Positions 25,480-34,949 are shown, counted from the first letter of the stretch. The stretch is DNA of 64,000 bases from Bacillus luti (GCF_001884105.1 NZ_MACI01000038.1:1-64000); one strand, 5' to 3'. Notes: generated from the letters alone by a model not told the origin. Numbers and translations: made by a program.

Positions 25480-25513
25480 AAAAAGGTAGTTAACGACTGT
25501 TAACTACCTTTTC
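25480..25513 (+). terminator. DUF3817 gene terminator
   Basis: AAAAGGTAGTTAAC and GTTAACTACCTTTT around GACT. Confidence 0.85.
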
Positions 25514-25515
25514 TA

Positions 25516-25589
25516 TTTATCCCGCTATTTGTAGGTTGATAATCAGTAAGGGGATAAACAAAATCCCCACTGATTAAAGTTTCATTTTA
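25516..25589 (-). repeat. 3'-end tandem-hairpin repeat, copy A (after ung)
   Basis: Read in the ung sense it begins with the ung stop codon (TAAAATGAAAC), then stem AATCAGT/ACTGATT with an inner GGGGAT/ATCCCC stem, then a weaker CC...GG stem ending GCGGGATAAA. Two related copies lie at 44786-44852 and 56781-56850. Confidence 0.75.
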
Positions 25590-26264
25590 TAAATTTGAAA
25601 TTTCCCAATCAATTTCTTTTTCGCCCATATTAGCTAAAATCGTATTTACTTTAGAGTACGGTTTACTGCCAAAGAAACCTCGTCTTGCTGATAATGGACT
25701 TGGATGTACGGATTCGATAATATGATGATTCGTATTCGTAATTAACTTCTTCTTCGCCTGTGCGTGGCGTCCCCACAATATGAAAATAACTGGTTTTTCA
25801 CGCTCATTCAACAGTTCAATCACACGATCTGTGAAGTGCTCCCACCCTTTTCCTTTATGAGAATTCGCTTCGCCTTGACGAACCGTTAATACCGTATTTA
25901 ATAATAAAACTCCTTGCTCTGTCCATTTTACTAAATAGCCGTTATTCGGAATGTCATAACCATATTCATCTCGCAGTTCTTTATACATATTTAACAACGA
26001 CGGTGGCGTTTTAATACCTGGTTGTACAGAAAAGCTTAAACCATGTGCTTGATTTGGTCCGTGATAGGGATCTTGTCCTAAAATAACAACCTTCGTATTT
26101 TCATAACTCGTATACTGGAGAGCATTAAATATATCTTCTACTTTTGGATAAACAACATGTGTACCGTACTCTTCTTTCAAGAAATCAGCTAAAGTACGAT
26201 AATATTCTTTCTCAAACTCTGATGCCAATAGTGGCCTCCAATCATTCTTTAAAACATTTTCCAT
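25587..26264 (-). CDS. ung: Uracil-DNA glycosylase
   Basis: Removes uracil from DNA to begin base-excision repair. The 225-residue family 1 enzyme has the water-activating motif [18 protein letters not shown] at about 63-80 (catalytic Asp65) and the DNA-intercalation loop [13 protein letters not shown] at about 186-198. It lies 19 bases after the ABC permease gene and is the last of four same-strand genes. In B. subtilis ung (ywdG) lies in the same general neighbourhood. A tandem-hairpin repeat begins at its stop codon. Confidence 0.97.
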   Translation of the reverse strand: MENVLKNDWRPLLASEFEKEYYRTLADFLKEEYGTHVVYPKVEDIFNALQYTSYENTKVVILGQDPYHGPNQAHGLSFSVQPGIKTPPSLLNMYKELRDEYGYDIPNNGYLVKWTEQGVLLLNTVLTVRQGEANSHKGKGWEHFTDRVIELLNEREKPVIFILWGRHAQAKKKLITNTNHHIIESVHPSPLSARRGFFGSKPYSKVNTILANMGEKEIDWEISNL

Positions 26265-26283
26265 GCCTTCACTTCCTGTCCGA

Positions 26284-27276
26284 TTAGTTCACCATATCCT
26301 GCTTTGTAAATACTACAAATGAAATGATAAGAGAAACAACTGCCCAAACTGTTAAATTCATTAAAGAAAATCCCATTGATAGTCCTTGTAATGCAGGCAG
26401 CTTTCCTGATAAGTAATCCGTTAGCGATAAGTTCACACTAAAAATGTATTTCGCACCTTCCCAAGACGTCGCGAATGAACTTAAAATGCCGCCTGCGATT
26501 AAAGCAGCTAACATAACACCCATTCCAGCTGGTGTATTACGAATTAAAACAGAGACCATAAATGATATAGTTCCGACAACGATAGCAACAAACCAAGCTA
26601 GTCCATACGCCATTAAAATATATTGCCACTGTGGAATAAGATGTACAAAATTTGTATTTAACGTCTCTTTATCAATAACGAACCCTGTTAAAACAGGTAA
26701 ATTCCATCCTGAGTATCCAAATACAAGCCCAGATAATACGTAAGCAAATACACCGACAAGGAGTAATATGAGAGAAATAAAAAATAACATCGTCACATAC
26801 TTACTAAGAAGTATTTTCCAGCGCCGGATTGGCCGGGTAAGCAGCATCTTCATCGTCCCATCACTTCGTTCTCCTGAAACAATATCAATAGCAACAATCA
26901 TGACGAGAAGTGGAATAAACAATGTAATCCCTTGCTCGATGAATGCTCTTACAAAAGTCGGCGCTCCTGGTGCCATCGGATTAATATCATGATCCAAATA
27001 ATATTGTTGTTGTTCCACTCTTACTTTTAGCCAATCACGCCATTCTTCTGGCAATCTAGAGTTATTCAAACGGTTTTGAGAATCAACAATTTGCTGCTGC
27101 AATGATACTTTCCAATCCGTTGTACCTAGCCTTTTTTGTGTCGTTTCTATTTCACGATACTGCGCATACACAAAAAGCGGGATTAAGATTGCTAAAATAA
27201 GCATGACAACAAAAATACGTTTCTTACGATAAATCTTTTCTGATTCATTTAAAACTAGATTCGCAAATTCACGCAT
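26284..27276 (-). CDS. ABC transporter permease (ABC-2 type)
   Basis: A 330-residue membrane protein with about six helices and a large extracytoplasmic loop (about 40-100), like BcrB/NatB-type ABC-2 permeases. The segment [30 protein letters not shown] near 130-159 is the conserved cytoplasmic coupling region. Start ATG 27276 follows AAGGGGTG and overlaps the ATPase stop by eight bases; the ORF can be extended to 27300 but without a better site. Works with the upstream ATPase. The substrate is unknown; related systems export peptides such as bacitracin. Confidence 0.9.
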   Translation of the reverse strand: MREFANLVLNESEKIYRKKRIFVVMLILAILIPLFVYAQYREIETTQKRLGTTDWKVSLQQQIVDSQNRLNNSRLPEEWRDWLKVRVEQQQYYLDHDINPMAPGAPTFVRAFIEQGITLFIPLLVMIVAIDIVSGERSDGTMKMLLTRPIRRWKILLSKYVTMLFFISLILLLVGVFAYVLSGLVFGYSGWNLPVLTGFVIDKETLNTNFVHLIPQWQYILMAYGLAWFVAIVVGTISFMVSVLIRNTPAGMGVMLAALIAGGILSSFATSWEGAKYIFSVNLSLTDYLSGKLPALQGLSMGFSLMNLTVWAVVSLIISFVVFTKQDMVN

Positions 27277-28186
27277 GCTGCTCACCCCTTGTGAGTTCAA
27301 TAAATAAATCTTCTAGCGTAAACACAAGCTCCTTAACACTATGTACATTTATCCCATTTTCTACAAAGTATTTATTCCAGCTACTTATAGACGCAACATC
27401 CATGCGACATAATAATCGTTCACCCTCTACACTTATTTCTCTTACCTCTTCAGCATCTTCTAGCATATCTTTTGCTTTTCCAATCGGCGTAACGGTCCAT
27501 TCTACGCGATCACTTGCTGTTTTAATCAATTCTTCGATCGTTGCAACTGTTATCATTTTCCCTTTATGAATAATAGCAACACGATCACATATCATTTGTA
27601 CTTCGCTTAGCAAATGACTTGAAATAAACACACTCATATTTTCTTCTTTCACAAGCTTATGTATAAATTCCCTAAGTTCTCTAATTCCAGCTGGATCTAA
27701 ACCATTTGTTGGCTCATCTAATATGAGCAATTTCGGGTTTCCAAGAAGCGCTTGGGCAATGCCAAGACGCTGTTTCATACCGAGTGAATATGTTTTTACC
27801 TTATCGTGAATTCTTTCATCCAAATGAACCATTTGAGCAATTTCAATAATACGTTCATCTGATATATCACCTAACATACGGGCAAATTGTTTTAAATTTT
27901 CCCATCCCGTTAAATATGTATACAGTTCTGGGTTTTCCACGATACTCCCAATTTGACGCATCGCTTCTCTGAAATTTTCCTTAATAGAATAACCGCCAAT
28001 AGAAATCGTGCCCTCTGTCGCTTTAATCAGTCCGACTAGCATCCGGATAGTAGTCGTTTTTCCGGCACCATTGGGTCCTAAGAATCCAAATACTTCTCCT
28101 TGCTTCACATCAAAGGAAATATTCTCTACAAGTGTCTTCTTCCCAATTACTTTCTTCAAGTCTCGCACGGAAAGTATCGTCGTCAT
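27269..28186 (-). CDS. ABC transporter ATPase (BcrA-like)
   Basis: A 305-residue ABC ATPase. Walker A GPNGAGKTTTIRML (about 37-50), signature YSLGMKQRLGIAQALLG (about 134-150), Walker B LLILDEPTNGLDPAGIREL (about 154-172) and the switch His in SSHLLSEVQ (about 190). The C-terminal 80 residues form the extra domain usual in BcrA/DrrA-type proteins. It overlaps the SGNH gene by four bases and the permease gene by eight, showing translational coupling. Probable antimicrobial-peptide or lipid exporter; substrate not defined. Confidence 0.93.
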   Translation of the reverse strand: MTTILSVRDLKKVIGKKTLVENISFDVKQGEVFGFLGPNGAGKTTTIRMLVGLIKATEGTISIGGYSIKENFREAMRQIGSIVENPELYTYLTGWENLKQFARMLGDISDERIIEIAQMVHLDERIHDKVKTYSLGMKQRLGIAQALLGNPKLLILDEPTNGLDPAGIRELREFIHKLVKEENMSVFISSHLLSEVQMICDRVAIIHKGKMITVATIEELIKTASDRVEWTVTPIGKAKDMLEDAEEVREISVEGERLLCRMDVASISSWNKYFVENGINVHSVKELVFTLEDLFIELTRGEQHA

Positions 28187-28992
28187 TTTACCCCTCCTTG
28201 TTCTAGTTTTAATTTACTTGCAACATTTTGAACTAAACGTTCTGCCATATATGTGTAACCAACTTCATTCGGATGAAAATGATCAGAGTATAATAAATCT
28301 TTGCCGCGGTTTTGGAATAAATCAAATGTTGGTGTAATATACACATTTTTATCAGTTAACGCTAATTTCTCTAACGATGCATTCCAGTCCACAACAATGT
28401 TTGAAGACCCTTTTAAATCTTCTACATCTTCAAAAGGATTGTATAAACCGAGCCAAAAAATAGGGCTATCTGTATTTACTTTACGAATTTCTTCTATAAT
28501 TTTCTTCGCTTCACTTTGAAATGTTTCCGTATCAGGGCGATACGTCTCTAAATCTATCTTTCCAAGCGATTCCCAACCTGGAAATAAATCATTCCCTCCA
28601 ATTGTTAAAACGATTACATCTGCTTGCTTAATTGAATATTGAGCACCACTACTCTCAATTTGTTTTAATAAGTCAGGCATTTTCGCACCACTAACTGCTA
28701 AGTTTGTTAATGCAACCTTTTGCTTATAATCTTTTTGTAAATCTTCTTTCATTCGTCCAATATAGCCAATTCCTTCTTTATCACCAACGCCACGTGTTAA
28801 TGAATCACCTAAACTAACGATTTGTAAAGTTCCTGTTTTCTTTTTCTCTTTTGCCACTACGTCGTTTTTCTTAACTAAGTTTGAAGCTGTCGGATTTAAT
28901 ACATCATTTACACCCGAAACAAAACCGTATGCAAATAAACAGAAAGATGCAATTGTAATGAGTAGAATTACTTTTACTACTTTTGATCTCAT
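28183..28992 (-). CDS. Membrane-anchored SGNH/GDSL hydrolase (YpmR-like)
   Basis: A 269-residue esterase-type protein with an N-terminal membrane anchor (residues about 6-26) and an extracellular SGNH domain. Block I is SLGDSLTRGVGD (nucleophile Ser in GDSL), block III GGNDLFPG with the oxyanion Asn, and block V SDHFHPNEVGY with the catalytic Asp/His pair. Start ATG 28992 with AAAGGGG upstream is preferred over the longer ORF (29064), which lacks a good site. It overlaps the ABC ATPase start (ATGA) and so heads an operon with that exporter. Resembles B. subtilis YpmR. Substrate unknown. Confidence 0.92.
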   Translation of the reverse strand: MRSKVVKVILLITIASFCLFAYGFVSGVNDVLNPTASNLVKKNDVVAKEKKKTGTLQIVSLGDSLTRGVGDKEGIGYIGRMKEDLQKDYKQKVALTNLAVSGAKMPDLLKQIESSGAQYSIKQADVIVLTIGGNDLFPGWESLGKIDLETYRPDTETFQSEAKKIIEEIRKVNTDSPIFWLGLYNPFEDVEDLKGSSNIVVDWNASLEKLALTDKNVYITPTFDLFQNRGKDLLYSDHFHPNEVGYTYMAERLVQNVASKLKLEQGGVK

Positions 28993-29074
28993 ATCAAAAC
29001 CCCTTTTAGCCCTCATAGATTGTCCATAATTATACCAAACGAAATTTTGAAAAGCGATTTTCACACCTTCTCAA

Positions 29075-30052
29075 TTATGTCGTTTCTCTATCTACTAACT
29101 CTGGTAATAACTCTATATGCTTCACATCTAATTTTTCTTCATTAACCTTTTCATATAATAATTCAAACGCTTTTACTCCAACATTTTTACTAGGATGCGA
29201 AATTGTTGTTATCCCCAATATATTTGCCACTTCTTGATCATCACATCCAATAATCGTGATATCCTCTGGAATACGGATTCCTTGTTTTTTTGCTTCTGTT
29301 ACCATCCCCGCTGCAATATGGTTGCAAGATACAAGAAACGCTGTTGGTTTTACAGACATACGAACCCACTCCCTAACTACATTACGTCCATCTTCTACTG
29401 TAAAACAACCTTTAAACTTCCAATTATGTAACGGTGTCACCGTAATTTGCCCAAGCGAATCCTCATACGCTTTTTTTCGTCTTTCGCTATTTATGCTATT
29501 ACTTCTTCCGATGCAATAACCAATACGTGTATGACCAGCATCTATTAAGCTTTTCATCCCTTGTGAAAACACTTTATAGTAATCAATATGTACACTTGAA
29601 ATATATTTTGAATCTATTTCTTCACATGTTACAATTGGACCAAATTTCGTATATTCTTCAAGCTTCTCCTTACTATTCGCCCGCGAACATATAATAACTC
29701 CATCAAGTTTCTTCATTTTTAACATGTTCAAAATTTCTAATTCTCTTTCCTCACTATAGTTCGTCTGACAAAGCATCATATTGTAATTTTTCTTTGCGGT
29801 TTCTTTTGATATCCCCTCAATAATAGCGCTATAATATTGATCATTTACGTGTGGTAATAGCACTCCAATTACATTCGTTTTTCCTTTCACTAAATGAATT
29901 GCATTCACGTTTTGCGTATAATTTAATTCTTCTATAATTGCTAAAATTTCTTTTCGTTTCTGCTCATTCACATATGGATGATTATTCAGTACACGTGAAA
30001 CAGTTGAAACAGATACTCCAGCAAGTTCAGCAATCTTTCTTATATTCGTCAT
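29075..30052 (-). CDS. LacI-family transcriptional regulator
   Basis: A 325-residue regulator. The N-terminal helix-turn-helix IRKIAELAGVSVSTVSRVLNNHPYVNEQKR is a textbook LacI domain, followed by the hinge and a periplasmic-binding-protein-like effector domain (about 60-325). Start ATG 30052 is chosen because AGAGGAG is seven bases upstream; the ORF extension to 30073 lacks that spacing. It is divergent from a YczE-like membrane protein, whose promoter contains a small palindrome, so that gene is the obvious candidate target. Ligand unknown. Confidence 0.93.
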   Translation of the reverse strand: MTNIRKIAELAGVSVSTVSRVLNNHPYVNEQKRKEILAIIEELNYTQNVNAIHLVKGKTNVIGVLLPHVNDQYYSAIIEGISKETAKKNYNMMLCQTNYSEERELEILNMLKMKKLDGVIICSRANSKEKLEEYTKFGPIVTCEEIDSKYISSVHIDYYKVFSQGMKSLIDAGHTRIGYCIGRSNSINSERRKKAYEDSLGQITVTPLHNWKFKGCFTVEDGRNVVREWVRMSVKPTAFLVSCNHIAAGMVTEAKKQGIRIPEDITIIGCDDQEVANILGITTISHPSKNVGVKAFELLYEKVNEEKLDVKHIELLPELVDRETT

Positions 30053-30083
30053 CTCATTCTCCTCTTCTCGCAAAAATTCTCAC

Positions 30084-30144
30084 TTGACCTGGTAAGCTTT
30101 CCACAATATATCCTTTCCTAGCAAATACATTTAGAAAGGATATA
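30084..30144 (+). promoter_or_regulatory. Promoter and inverted repeat before the yczE-like gene
   Basis: TTGACC (30084-30089), a 17-base spacer and TATATC (30107-30112). The spacer holds GGTAAGCTTTCC (30091-30102), a near palindrome suited to LacI binding. TATATCCTTTC (30107-30117) and GAAAGGATATA (30134-30144) are exact inverted repeats; the second contains the ribosome binding site. Confidence 0.65.
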
Positions 30145-30149
30145 CAACT

Positions 30150-30776
30150 ATGCTTCGATTTAAATTAGAATATATATTTTTCATTGGCGGTTTACTCATT
30201 CTCTCCATCGGCATTAATATGATGACAACAATTACTTCCTTTGGACTTAGCCCTTATGATTCCTTCTTTATTGCACTATATCAAAATTTCGGGATAAGTA
30301 TTGGTTTTTGGATTTTCATGATTAATTTTGCATTTACACTTATCGTACTCTTTTGGAATAAAAAACAAATTACTATCGGAACAATTGTAACGATGATTCT
30401 TATTTCTCTTTTTGTTGATTGGATTGGTTCCATTACAACTATTATGGACGCTATCCGCTCTCTTCCAAAATATATAACACTTATTTGCGGAAATCTATTC
30501 GTCGGAGCTGGTATTGGTCTTTACGTCTCTACAAATCTTTGCGCAGCACCTCAAGAAGCTTTCGTTTTAACGGTTGCTGAGAAGAAAAAATGGACATTTA
30601 GAAAAACAGAAATTTCATTAGCCTTTTTATTTTTAACATTGAGCTTCTTATTAGATGGACCAATCTACTTTGGAACAATCATCTTATCCTTTACAACAGG
30701 TTGGATTATTCAAGCATTTATCCAAATCGGCACGCAAATTTTAAACAAAAAAGAACCTATCAAGCAAGCTGCTTAA
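30150..30776 (+). CDS. YczE/YyaS-family integral membrane protein
   Basis: A 208-residue protein with five or six hydrophobic helices. It begins LRFKLEYIFFIGGLLILSIGINMMTTITSFGLSPYDSF, typical of the YitT/YczE group (COG2364). B. subtilis YczE affects production of surfactin-type lipopeptides; whether that applies here is unknown. The AAAGGAT ribosome binding site is inside an inverted repeat. The C-terminus ends KEPIKQAA and the stop codon is inside the terminator hairpin. Divergent from the LacI gene. Confidence 0.85.
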   Translation: MLRFKLEYIFFIGGLLILSIGINMMTTITSFGLSPYDSFFIALYQNFGISIGFWIFMINFAFTLIVLFWNKKQITIGTIVTMILISLFVDWIGSITTIMDAIRSLPKYITLICGNLFVGAGIGLYVSTNLCAAPQEAFVLTVAEKKKWTFRKTEISLAFLFLTLSFLLDGPIYFGTIILSFTTGWIIQAFIQIGTQILNKKEPIKQAA

Positions 30777-30792
30777 TAGGTTCTTTCTTTTT
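30747..30792 (+). terminator. yczE-like gene terminator
   Basis: AAAGAACCTAT pairs with ATAGGTTCTTT, with an inner AAGC/GCTT stem; the stop codon lies in the loop side. Confidence 0.8.
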
Positions 30793-30807
30793 TATGATAA
30801 GAAGATA

Positions 30808-32103
30808 CTACTTAGCATCCCCTTCAATCCGATAATTTGCCTTCACACAATCTATTTCTTCATACCCTTGCAATGTATGTAGAATATAATCATAATCCGC
30901 AAGAGAAGCTCGATGCGTTACAATTACAATTTCTGCTTTTCCTTTCTCTTCAAGCGGCATTTGAATAATTTTCTCGAAGCTAACACCACGCTCAGAGAAC
31001 AATGATGTAATTTTTGCAAATACACCAATTTCGTCTTTTACATGAAGTCTTAAAAATTTCTTCACAACAATTTCATCTGGCTCTTTTAATACCTTTTTAT
31101 ACTGCGGCGATACCGCACTATTTCCATTTACACCTAATCTAATATTTTGCATTACAGCTACTAAATCGGAAACAACAGCTGTTGCTGTTGGTAAGCTTCC
31201 TGCACCTGGGCCATAAAACATCGTTTCCCCAACTGCTTCACCATACACATACACAGCGTTATATTCGTTTTGTACTGCCGCAAGAGGATGTGTATTTGGA
31301 AGTAACGTTGGTTCAACTGTAACCTCTAGTTTTTCACCATCTCGCTTTGCAAGACCGATTAATTTAATCGTATACCCTAAACTCTTACTATATTCAATGT
31401 CTTCTTCTGTAATAGAAGTAATTCCTTTTACCTTCACGTCTCCAAGCTCTACATTTGTAGAGAAACCGAGAGTAGCTAAAATCGTCATTTTTCTTGCCGC
31501 ATCTAAACCTTCTACGTCTGATGTTGGATCTGCTTCTGCAAATCCAAGTTGTTGGGCTTCTTTTAACACGTCGTTATATGCTCTCCCTTCGTCTGACATT
31601 TTCGTCAAAATAAAATTTGTTGTTCCATTTACAATTCCCATTACTTTCGTAATAAGATCTGAAGAAAGTCCTTCTACGATACTTCGCAAAATCGGAATCC
31701 CTCCGGCTACACTAGCTTCATAAAACAGATCAGTCTTATTCGCTTTTGCTGTTGCTAATAATTCAGCCCCATGTAATGCCATTAAATCTTTATTTGCAGT
31801 TACAACATGTTTCCCACTTCTTAAAGCTTGTAAAATATATGATTTTGCATCATCAATGCCACCCATTACTTCAATAACCACATCAATATTTGGATTATCT
31901 AAAATTTCATTTGCATCTTGTGTTAATAAAGTAGAAGGTACCTCAACATCCCTCTCTTTCTCAATGTTTTGTACCAACACTTTCGTTACTTTTACAGGAC
32001 AACCTACTTGATGTATAAGTCGCTCTTGATGATCTGTAATAATACGAACTACACCACTACCAACTGTCCCAAGACCTAATAAACCCACTTGAATTTCTTT
32101 CAT
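30808..32103 (-). CDS. hom: Homoserine dehydrogenase
   Basis: Reduces aspartate semialdehyde to homoserine, the branch point to methionine and threonine. The 431-residue enzyme has the Rossmann motif GLGTVGSGVV near 9-18, the catalytic region GIVNGTTNFILTKM near 170-183 and GFAEADPTSDVEGLDAARK near 203-221, and a C-terminal ACT domain (about 350-428) for feedback control. Start ATG 32103 with GGGGTGG upstream gives the usual length; the GTG four codons earlier sits in that site. It lies 137 bases after metA with its own promoter, so it is near but not strictly in the SAM-riboswitch operon. Confidence 0.97.
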   Translation of the reverse strand: MKEIQVGLLGLGTVGSGVVRIITDHQERLIHQVGCPVKVTKVLVQNIEKERDVEVPSTLLTQDANEILDNPNIDVVIEVMGGIDDAKSYILQALRSGKHVVTANKDLMALHGAELLATAKANKTDLFYEASVAGGIPILRSIVEGLSSDLITKVMGIVNGTTNFILTKMSDEGRAYNDVLKEAQQLGFAEADPTSDVEGLDAARKMTILATLGFSTNVELGDVKVKGITSITEEDIEYSKSLGYTIKLIGLAKRDGEKLEVTVEPTLLPNTHPLAAVQNEYNAVYVYGEAVGETMFYGPGAGSLPTATAVVSDLVAVMQNIRLGVNGNSAVSPQYKKVLKEPDEIVVKKFLRLHVKDEIGVFAKITSLFSERGVSFEKIIQMPLEEKGKAEIVIVTHRASLADYDYILHTLQGYEEIDCVKANYRIEGDAK

Positions 32104-32140
32104 AGTACTGTCCACCCCTCAAAAATTGTGTTTAGATGAA

Positions 32141-32169
32141 ATTATATGAGTTAAAAATCTGAAAAACAA
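32141..32169 (-). promoter_or_regulatory. hom promoter
   Basis: Minus-strand TTGTTT (32164-32169), a 17-base spacer and TATAAT (32141-32146), 38 bases before the hom start. No S-box or T-box is visible in this leader. Confidence 0.6.
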
Positions 32170-32240
32170 TGTATTTCGAACATTCGGAAAAATATAAGTT
32201 AATCTTTACAAAGAAAACGGTGCCACGTGTTACACAATCT

Positions 32241-33146
32241 TTACAATATATAAGGGGTTTCTTGATACACGTAATAATTCAACCAATTAGAGAATAATAG
32301 ATTTCCATGACTCCTCCATCTAACAAGCGGTTTCTCATTTGGATTATTATGTTTGAAATAATTTTTTGGTACATCAATATTTAACCCTTTTTGGCGGTCC
32401 CGTTCGTATTCTTGCTTTAACGTATCACAGCTATATTCACTATGCCCGAGCACAAACACTTGCCTTCCTTCTTGCCCCATAACAAGGTGAACACCGGCTT
32501 CCTCAGAGTTTGCTAATAATGTTAATTCTGCCGCCTCTCTAATATCACTCTCTCGTACCTCTGTATGACGAGAATGCGGAGCAAAAAACAATTCATCAAA
32601 CCCTTGTAACAATTTCACGTGTTGCTCACGGACTTCATGTTCAAATACACCGAACATTTTTTCCTTCAGAGGATACTTTGGAACGCCATAATGATGGTAC
32701 AAACCAGCCTGTGCCCCCCAGCAAATATGAAGCGTAGATGTTACATTCGTTTTTGAATACTCCATAATGCGTTTAAGCTCTTCCCAATAATCTACCTCTT
32801 CAAAAGAAAGAGTTTCAACTGGTGCTCCTGTAATAATAAGCCCATCAAATTTCTCATTCTCAATATCACGGAATGTTTTATAGAAACTCGTTAAATGTTC
32901 CTGTGCTACATTACGTGACAAATGTGATTCCATATGAAGTAAGTGAACATCTAATTGCAACGGTGTGTTGCCAATTAAACGAAGTAATTGCGCTTCTGTT
33001 TCTTGCTTTGTAGGCATTAAATTTAATATAGCAATTTTCAAAGCACGGATATCTTGTGTTTCTGCTCGCTCCTTCGTCATTACAAAAATATTTTCCTTCT
33101 GCAACACTTTGCGAGCTGGTAAATCTTTATCAATTATGATCGGCAT
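32241..33146 (-). CDS. metA: Homoserine O-acetyltransferase (MetA)
   Basis: Activates homoserine by acylation for methionine synthesis. The 301-residue class I glutamine-amidotransferase-like enzyme has catalytic Cys142 ([10 protein letters not shown]), and HSRHTEV with the active His near 235. Residue 111 is Glu (ITGAPVE), the residue that gives the B. cereus enzyme preference for acetyl-CoA, where E. coli MetA has Gly and uses succinyl-CoA. It is often mislabelled homoserine O-succinyltransferase. Its start overlaps the metY end by 17 bases, and metY consumes the O-acetylhomoserine product. Confidence 0.96.
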   Translation of the reverse strand: MPIIIDKDLPARKVLQKENIFVMTKERAETQDIRALKIAILNLMPTKQETEAQLLRLIGNTPLQLDVHLLHMESHLSRNVAQEHLTSFYKTFRDIENEKFDGLIITGAPVETLSFEEVDYWEELKRIMEYSKTNVTSTLHICWGAQAGLYHHYGVPKYPLKEKMFGVFEHEVREQHVKLLQGFDELFFAPHSRHTEVRESDIREAAELTLLANSEEAGVHLVMGQEGRQVFVLGHSEYSCDTLKQEYERDRQKGLNIDVPKNYFKHNNPNEKPLVRWRSHGNLLFSNWLNYYVYQETPYIL

Positions 33147-34428
33147 GTTCTTTGCCTCCGACTAGCGCTGCTTCTAAATCCGCAATAATATCAGAAACAT
33201 CTTCTATACCAACCGATAAACGAATTAAATCCGATGTGACACCGGCCAAACGCTGATCTTCCGCACTTAATTGTCTATGCGTCGTACTAGCAGGATGTAT
33301 AACGCAAGTTCGTGCATCAGCTACATGCGTTACGAGAGTTGCTAGTTTCACATTCGCGATAAATTCTTTTGCCGCGTCTAATCCACCTTTAATACCGAAA
33401 GTTAAAACACCACTAGCACCTTTTTTCAAATATTTTTGTGCTAATGAATAGTTTTCATTACTATCTAGTCCCGGATAATTCACCCATTCAATACGTTCAT
33501 GATTAGCAAGCCACTTAGCAACTGCTAGAGCATTTTCACTATGGCGCTCCATGCGTAAGTGCAGTGTTTCTAAGCCAATATTGCTAATATATGCATTGAA
33601 TGGGCTCATACAATTTCCGTAATCTCTTAATAACTGCACGCGTGCTTTCACAATATAAGCTGCCGCACCAAAATTTTGAACATAACTTACGCCGTGATAA
33701 CTTGGGTCTGGTTCAACAAGTTCAGGATATTTTCCATTTGTCCAATCGAAGTTCCCTCCATCAATGACAATACCGCCCAAAGAACTTGCATGACCATCAA
33801 TATACTTCGTCGTAGAATGAACAATGATGTTTGCTCCATGCTCGAACGCTTGGCACAAATAAGGAGTCGCTAATGTATTATCAACGATAAAAGGTACCTC
33901 TAGTTCTTTTGCTGCATCTGAAAATGCTTTGAAATTCAGAACGTTCATTGCTGGATTTCCTAATGATTCTGCGTAGATAAGTTTCGTCTTATCGTTACCA
34001 AGTGCCACAATCTCATCTGCTGTTAAATTCGGATTAAAGAACGTAACATCAATGCCAAGCTTACGCAAACTTACTCCAAATAAATTAAATGTCCCTCCGT
34101 AAACTGTCGAAGAACAAAGTAGATGATCCCCGCTACTACAAATATTTAACACTGCAAGCATAATAGCGGCTTGCCCAGAAGCTGTCGCAACAGCCCCTAC
34201 ACCACCTTCTAAATCTGATAACTTTTGTTCAAATGCAGCGAGTGTGGGATTCCCAATACGTGTATAAATATAGCCTTCTGCCTCTAAGTTAAATAATGCT
34301 GCTAAATCATCCGACGTATCGTATTTATACGTTGTACTTTGATAAAGCGGCAAAACGCGTGGCTCACCATTTTTTGGCGTATAACCACCTTGCACACAAA
34401 TTGTTCCCTTTCCCCATGATTCTCCCAT
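33130..34428 (-). CDS. metY: O-acetylhomoserine sulfhydrylase
   Basis: PLP enzyme that joins sulfide to O-acetylhomoserine, giving homocysteine. The 432-residue Cys/Met-metabolism protein has [24 protein letters not shown] at the N-terminus, [16 protein letters not shown] near 82-89, and the PLP lysine in [16 protein letters not shown] near 202-217. Length above 420 residues separates the sulfhydrylase from cystathionine synthases. AAAGGAG precedes the start. First gene after a SAM riboswitch, followed by overlapping metA, so the pair runs the direct sulfhydrylation route. Confidence 0.96.
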   Translation of the reverse strand: MGESWGKGTICVQGGYTPKNGEPRVLPLYQSTTYKYDTSDDLAALFNLEAEGYIYTRIGNPTLAAFEQKLSDLEGGVGAVATASGQAAIMLAVLNICSSGDHLLCSSTVYGGTFNLFGVSLRKLGIDVTFFNPNLTADEIVALGNDKTKLIYAESLGNPAMNVLNFKAFSDAAKELEVPFIVDNTLATPYLCQAFEHGANIIVHSTTKYIDGHASSLGGIVIDGGNFDWTNGKYPELVEPDPSYHGVSYVQNFGAAAYIVKARVQLLRDYGNCMSPFNAYISNIGLETLHLRMERHSENALAVAKWLANHERIEWVNYPGLDSNENYSLAQKYLKKGASGVLTFGIKGGLDAAKEFIANVKLATLVTHVADARTCVIHPASTTHRQLSAEDQRLAGVTSDLIRLSVGIEDVSDIIADLEAALVGGKEHADHN

Positions 34429-34457
34429 CTCTCATTCTCCTTTCTTTTATACAAAAT

Positions 34458-34498
34458 AAAAAACTGCTCCCTTCCTGAAAACAAGAAAGGAGCAGTTT
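34458..34498 (-). terminator. Riboswitch-controlled terminator of metY-metA
   Basis: Minus strand AAACTGCTCCTTTC pairs with GGAAGGGAGCAGTTT and is followed by T residues. It is the expression platform of the SAM riboswitch, 30 bases before the metY start. Confidence 0.92.
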
Positions 34499-34519
34499 GA
34501 AAACACGCTCTAAAGACTC

Positions 34520-34623
34520 TTTCTTATCTCTCAGGATTATTACCTGCAGGATTTGGCACAATTCCGTTATACGGCTGTTGCCAAGGTTTCATCGGGCCTG
34601 TCCCTCCACCTTTTCTTGATAAG
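34520..34623 (-). ncRNA. SAM-I (S-box) riboswitch
   Basis: On the minus strand: CTTATCAAGAAAAGGTGGAG opens the aptamer, then GGACAGGCCCGATGAAACC, TTGGCAACAGCC, and CCTGAGAGATAAG closes helix P1. These are the conserved S-box elements in the right order. It senses S-adenosylmethionine and favours termination when SAM is plentiful, switching off metY and metA. Confidence 0.96.
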
Positions 34624-34641
34624 ACTATGCAATTACCGTTG

Positions 34642-34670
34642 ATTTTATAGCAATAATTTCCTAATGTCAA
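34642..34670 (-). promoter_or_regulatory. metY-metA promoter
   Basis: Minus-strand TTGACA (34665-34670), a 17-base spacer and TAAAAT (34642-34647), just upstream of the riboswitch. Confidence 0.8.
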
Positions 34671-34949
34671 TCTGTTTTTCTGAATGTTCTAAAATAAATA
34701 TCAGCAGTTCTATATAAAGCAACAAAAGAAGTATATTCCATATTTATTCAAAAAAGACCTTTAAAAAATCCCAATCAATATATAGAATTAAATAAGTGGT
34801 TTAATTTATAAGCCCCAAACCCTAATGAAATCCCAACATATATGTTGAATAAGCCAACCTCACACAAAGATACTATATTATATTCCATTCATTTCACACT
34901 AGCATGTGTAACCCTTTCTCTATTACAACTTACATAACGGAGGTATAAC
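34671..34949. other. Gene-free remainder between the met promoter and the ClC gene
   Basis: Together with the riboswitch leader this makes a 521-base gap. A/T-rich; no ORF, tRNA or clear repeat. A GGAGGT site at its end serves the ClC-type gene. Confidence 0.6.

Noticed and set aside
29991-30006. Sequence ACACGTGAAACA inside the LacI gene, half of a parS site
   Set aside because: The left half has three mismatches to the consensus and the site lies in the conserved helix-turn-helix coding region, so it is explained by codons.
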